Source: Algoriphagus aestuarii
GTDB lineage: Bacteria > Bacteroidota > Bacteroidia > Cytophagales > Cyclobacteriaceae
Assembly: GCA_017051695.1 (NCBI GenBank)
Contig: JAFIDK010000009.1
Coordinates: 99,267 to 163,266 of the forward strand
Direction: 5' to 3'
DNA: 64,000 bases
Shown: piece by piece, positions 61,415 through 64,000 of the stretch
Layout: every line of letters starts with the position of its first letter
Position numbering within the stretch: the stretch's first letter is position 1
Position numbers and translations under genes: made by a program
Notes under the pieces: model-generated
Seen by the model: the letters and a program-made list of their open reading frames with translations, nothing else
What the model was told of the DNA's origin: nothing
Database searches by the model: none

Positions 61415-62959
61415 TTAGTTATTTCCGAACACATTTCTGATTGACTCTAAATAATCAAATCCATGACCTTCGGTTGGTTCTATGTAGTTTCCTTCCAAAT
61501 ATTCATTCCAGCAACAAACCATGATCGTGTTACCATTTGAAGGTCTGTATTTCCGCGATACCTGTTGGGCTTCTTTCAGTTTAGCAGTAAAGGATTCTTT
61601 TGTACTATGGACTTTGTCTTTTTGGGGTTCGCTTGGGAATCCGGACTGTTGTGGCCAAGTGCCTCCAGCAGGTCTCATATCCCAACCCATAGCAACAGGC
61701 ACTTGATATTCAAAATTCGGATCGTTTTTGAATTTCTCGGACCACATCGACCAATGGCTTCTATAAGTTTCCCGCATATCAGCGTAAGACTTGTTGTCCT
61801 GTTCCATGAAGTTGTGATAGACATAGGCCGTCATTCCCTCGAATCCCATGTCTTTTAATCTTGGTACATATTCCTGGAGTAAAAGCCTGTTTTGATACTG
61901 ACCACCTTCCCAGGGTTTGTTCGGATTTGAGGCCTTCCATTTCGTAGGTAAGCCATATGCCCGTTCTCTTTCCAGCATTGGACCTGCTGTTACGGCGATA
62001 AATTTTATACCTGGAAGTCCCGCTTTTTTGGCAGTGGATTGGGATAAATCAAGGAGATCTTTCAGTTTGAGTCCATAGTATGCAGCTCTGGATTCAGCAT
62101 CTTGAGGAAAATAGAAATAGACAATCGGTTTGCCGTCTTGAGCTTTTAGATAATCACCTCTGGAAAAATATTCATCAATCCAAAGTTGAGTGATTTTCTC
62201 ATGAACTTTTATATAAAGTTCTTTATCTGGTTTTTCACCTTCGTAGTTTGCTTTTCGGGCAAGTTCATCAGGGGATCCGATTTTAAGCCAAAGCATCCAT
62301 CGTTCGTTACTGTCATCGCACCAATTTATTGCCCACTTCATCTGTTTTTCTTTGGGGAGTTTCGCGTTGACTTCGAGCATTACTTTCAATTGGTCTCCCC
62401 ATTCCACTAAGCCAGGAACAGCCACTCTGCCGTCACGATTTGTATCGATTTTCCAACCTTTGGGATAATAGATTTTTGATTGGGGACCGAAGTATAAATG
62501 GTAAAAATAATGTCTGCCATAAAACCAATCATATGCAAAAAAGTCTATTCCATAGCTTTTCATGTACTCCAATTGCTTTTTGATGACTTCTGGGTCATCT
62601 CTTTTGTAAAAGCCCTTTAGTTCTGAAATTGGTTTTCTGTCCAGGTACGGACCTTCATAAGGGTATTTAGCGTTATAAATTCTTCCCTTTGGTCCCCAGA
62701 TCCCCGGATTTTGTAGACTGGAACAATCACCTCTTCCAGTAAGACAAGACCAAAAACTATCTCTGTCTTTCGCAGGATCAGGTGAGGTATTCCAGGATGG
62801 CATATAGTAAACACCGACAAGTTCTTTATTGTCAACTTGGATAGCCGACCCATCGAAGTTCCCTAATCCAGCAGCTAATTTTTGTTGAAATTTAGGGATA
62901 TTTTTTTCGCAGGAAATAAGTGTCGGAAGGATAAGAATAAAAAGAATGTATTTTTTCAA
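61415..62959 (-). CDS. GH99-like/WbsX-type glycoside hydrolase lipoprotein
   Basis: The 514-residue product has a lipoprotein signal (TLISC, Cys17). The body looks like the GH99/WbsX TIM barrel: GVYYMPSWNTSPDPAKDRDSFW near the start, GIDFFAYDWFYGRHYFYH, MKWAINWCDDSNERW, KPIVYFYFPQDA, and the late CCWNEYLEGNYIEPTEGHGFDYL with probable active-site acids. GH99 enzymes cleave alpha-mannosyl links, but this branch is little studied. It probably acts on glycans at the cell surface. The neighbours give no polysaccharide-utilisation locus. Confidence 0.85.
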   Translation of the reverse strand: MKKYILFILILPTLISCEKNIPKFQQKLAAGLGNFDGSAIQVDNKELVGVYYMPSWNTSPDPAKDRDSFWSCLTGRGDCSSLQNPGIWGPKGRIYNAKYPYEGPYLDRKPISELKGFYKRDDPEVIKKQLEYMKSYGIDFFAYDWFYGRHYFYHLYFGPQSKIYYPKGWKIDTNRDGRVAVPGLVEWGDQLKVMLEVNAKLPKEKQMKWAINWCDDSNERWMLWLKIGSPDELARKANYEGEKPDKELYIKVHEKITQLWIDEYFSRGDYLKAQDGKPIVYFYFPQDAESRAAYYGLKLKDLLDLSQSTAKKAGLPGIKFIAVTAGPMLERERAYGLPTKWKASNPNKPWEGGQYQNRLLLQEYVPRLKDMGFEGMTAYVYHNFMEQDNKSYADMRETYRSHWSMWSEKFKNDPNFEYQVPVAMGWDMRPAGGTWPQQSGFPSEPQKDKVHSTKESFTAKLKEAQQVSRKYRPSNGNTIMVCCWNEYLEGNYIEPTEGHGFDYLESIRNVFGNN

Positions 62960-63232
62960 AACAGTTGAAAGTTTGGGTTTTAAGCAATGAATTTACAGGA
63001 AAAGTGCCATTTATGTAAAATTTGTAGGGGGAGCTAGTTTCATTTCAGAATAAAATAAATGAAAAGCAAAAAAAAATATCTGTAAAACAAAAAAGTGTTA
63101 TTAAAACTCGAATTAATTTTTTACTTATGTAGAAAATTGAGAAGAATATTCTTAATAAGCCCTTGGTAATTAGAGTTTTTTAGAGTGGATTTCATCAGGG
63201 CTTAGTGATTATAGAATTTTTATAAACAGCCT
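62960..63232. other. AT-rich promoter region of the large secreted protein
   Basis: Divergent region between the GH99-like gene and the surface-protein gene. It holds copy 2 of the intergenic repeat and A/T tracts. No clear TAnnTTTG box was found. Confidence 0.45.
63141..63185 (+). repeat. Intergenic repeat, copy 2
   Basis: The core TAATAAGCCCTTG (63153-63165) matches copy 1 exactly. It lies 68 bases before the ATG of the surface-protein gene. Confidence 0.45.
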
Positions 63233-64000
63233 ATGAAAAATTTCTACAAACCCACAGCCTTTGTGATGATGAGTTTGACATTTCTCCTGTACCTGGGGAA
63301 TGCCTTCTCAGTGATCGCCCAAAGTGGCACTGCCACAGTTTCCACGGATAAAGATGATTATTCTCCTGGAATGTATGTAATCATCACAGGATCAGGCTGG
63401 CAACCTGGAGAAACTGTTACTCTTCATATTGATGAAGACCCTAAGCCAAATACTTGTATGCTACCTCATGATATGACAGCTGTGGCAGATCCCAGTGGGA
63501 AAATCTATAATGACCAAATGCTTATAAAGGAAAATCACTTGGGAGTGACTTTTACTTTAACTGCAGAAGGGGAGAGTTCTGGTTATACAGCAACCTGGAT
63601 TTTTACTGATGCTGGCTTATCAGATGTTGTTGTTACTGGAACATCATTTTGTCCTGGAAATTCGGTGACTATTGATTTTAACTCTGTGAGTGCGGGAGCT
63701 GGTGGAGCTTTTAAAAATGGGAATATATTTACTGCTCAATTGAGCAATAGTTTAGGAAATTTTTCTTCTCCTGTTTCTATTGGTTCAATTTCTTTTAATG
63801 GGGGAGGCAGTTCTAATAGCCATACAATAATAGGGACAATTCCAAGTATTATATCAGCAGGAACGGGATATAGGATTAGAGTTGTGTCAAGCGATCCAGT
63901 AACTAATTCACCTATTAATCAAACAGACTTAACTATTAATGGTTCAACCACAATTGATTCAAGTCCCACAAACTCTAACAATTTTTATGGTTCTAATGCG
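63233..64000 (+). CDS. Large secreted surface protein, N-terminal part (partial)
   Basis: The ATG at 63233 opens 256 codons with no stop to the window end. A signal peptide (cleavage near SVIAQ) is followed by a beta domain (ATVSTDKDDYSPGMYVIITG, GWQPGETVTLHIDEDP, ATWIFTDA). A second Ig-like domain follows (GTSFCPGNSVTIDFN, NIFTAQLSNSLGNFSSPVSIG, GTGYRIRVVSSDPVTNSP). Domains of this kind are typical of very large adhesin-like proteins secreted by the type IX system in this phylum. The expected C-terminal sorting domain would lie outside the window. Confidence 0.82.
   Translation, partial: MKNFYKPTAFVMMSLTFLLYLGNAFSVIAQSGTATVSTDKDDYSPGMYVIITGSGWQPGETVTLHIDEDPKPNTCMLPHDMTAVADPSGKIYNDQMLIKENHLGVTFTLTAEGESSGYTATWIFTDAGLSDVVVTGTSFCPGNSVTIDFNSVSAGAGGAFKNGNIFTAQLSNSLGNFSSPVSIGSISFNGGGSSNSHTIIGTIPSIISAGTGYRIRVVSSDPVTNSPINQTDLTINGSTTIDSSPTNSNNFYGSNA

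Noticed and set aside
59541-63185. Repeat pair considered as ends of a mobile element
   Set aside because: The intervening genes include no transposase or integrase, and the copies are in the same orientation with imperfect flanks.

Overview
The window reads as chromosomal DNA of a Bacteroidota bacterium, most likely an aerobic member of the Cyclobacteriaceae/Algoriphagus type. The signs are TonB receptor + DUF4249 pairs, PadR + FtsX-permease pairs, M56/BlaI cassettes, DUF1080 + Gfo/Idh/MocA pairs, a split metH, a type IX-secretion-style surface protein, TAnnTTTG-type -7 promoter elements, and almost no Shine-Dalgarno sequences. No tRNA, rRNA, CRISPR array, complete insertion sequence or prophage was seen. 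This genus-level placement is inference from gene content only.

Layout. 1-4583 (minus): one likely operon with an NfeD-type membrane protease, a truncated haemoglobin, an acyltransferase, gatC, and a large membrane/TPR protein that runs off the left edge. 4852-7455 (plus): LysM protein, small membrane protein, DUF2400 protein. 7452-13118 (minus): ATP-grasp protein, leucyl aminopeptidase, esterase, and AceK (isocitrate dehydrogenase kinase/phosphatase). 13433-16311 (plus): lipoprotein, Nudix hydrolase, DUF819 permease, [2Fe-2S] protein. After the small YbjQ gene come a very large hybrid histidine kinase and an outer-membrane protein. 22641-27506: a SAM-I riboswitch leads a metH(1)-metH(2)-metF operon. 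27580-32043: lipoprotein, HMG-CoA lyase, PepSY protein, dprA, MerR regulator, rsmE. 32240-35177: PadR regulator with an ABC permease behind a strong dyad operator. 35332-45033 (minus): DEAD-box helicase, yhhQ-rnz-STAS-purC operon, MORN-repeat protein, thiolase, and a reduced Bat operon. 45177-48414: TonB receptor and DUF4249 lipoprotein.

The most unusual region is 48664-52732. It holds two tandem cassettes, each a BlaI-family repressor plus a BlaR1-like M56 membrane peptidase. The two cassettes share dyad operators at the same distance from the repressor start, but the peptidases carry different extracytoplasmic C-terminal domains: TonB_C in the first, a lipocalin-like domain in the second. 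In both, that C-terminal domain is preceded by what looks like a complete internal lipoprotein signal peptide. A secreted solo copy of the TonB_C domain sits in cassette 1, and an orphan operator follows cassette 2.

52751-64000: M14 carboxypeptidase, DUF1080/oxidoreductase pair, subtilisin-like lipoprotein, a cluster with two paralogous small secreted proteins and a DUF937 protein, a GH99-like lipoprotein, and the start of a large secreted protein cut by the right edge. Two AT-rich intergenic regions near the right end share a repeated element.

All family calls come from reading translated sequence and recalling family motifs. No database search was run.
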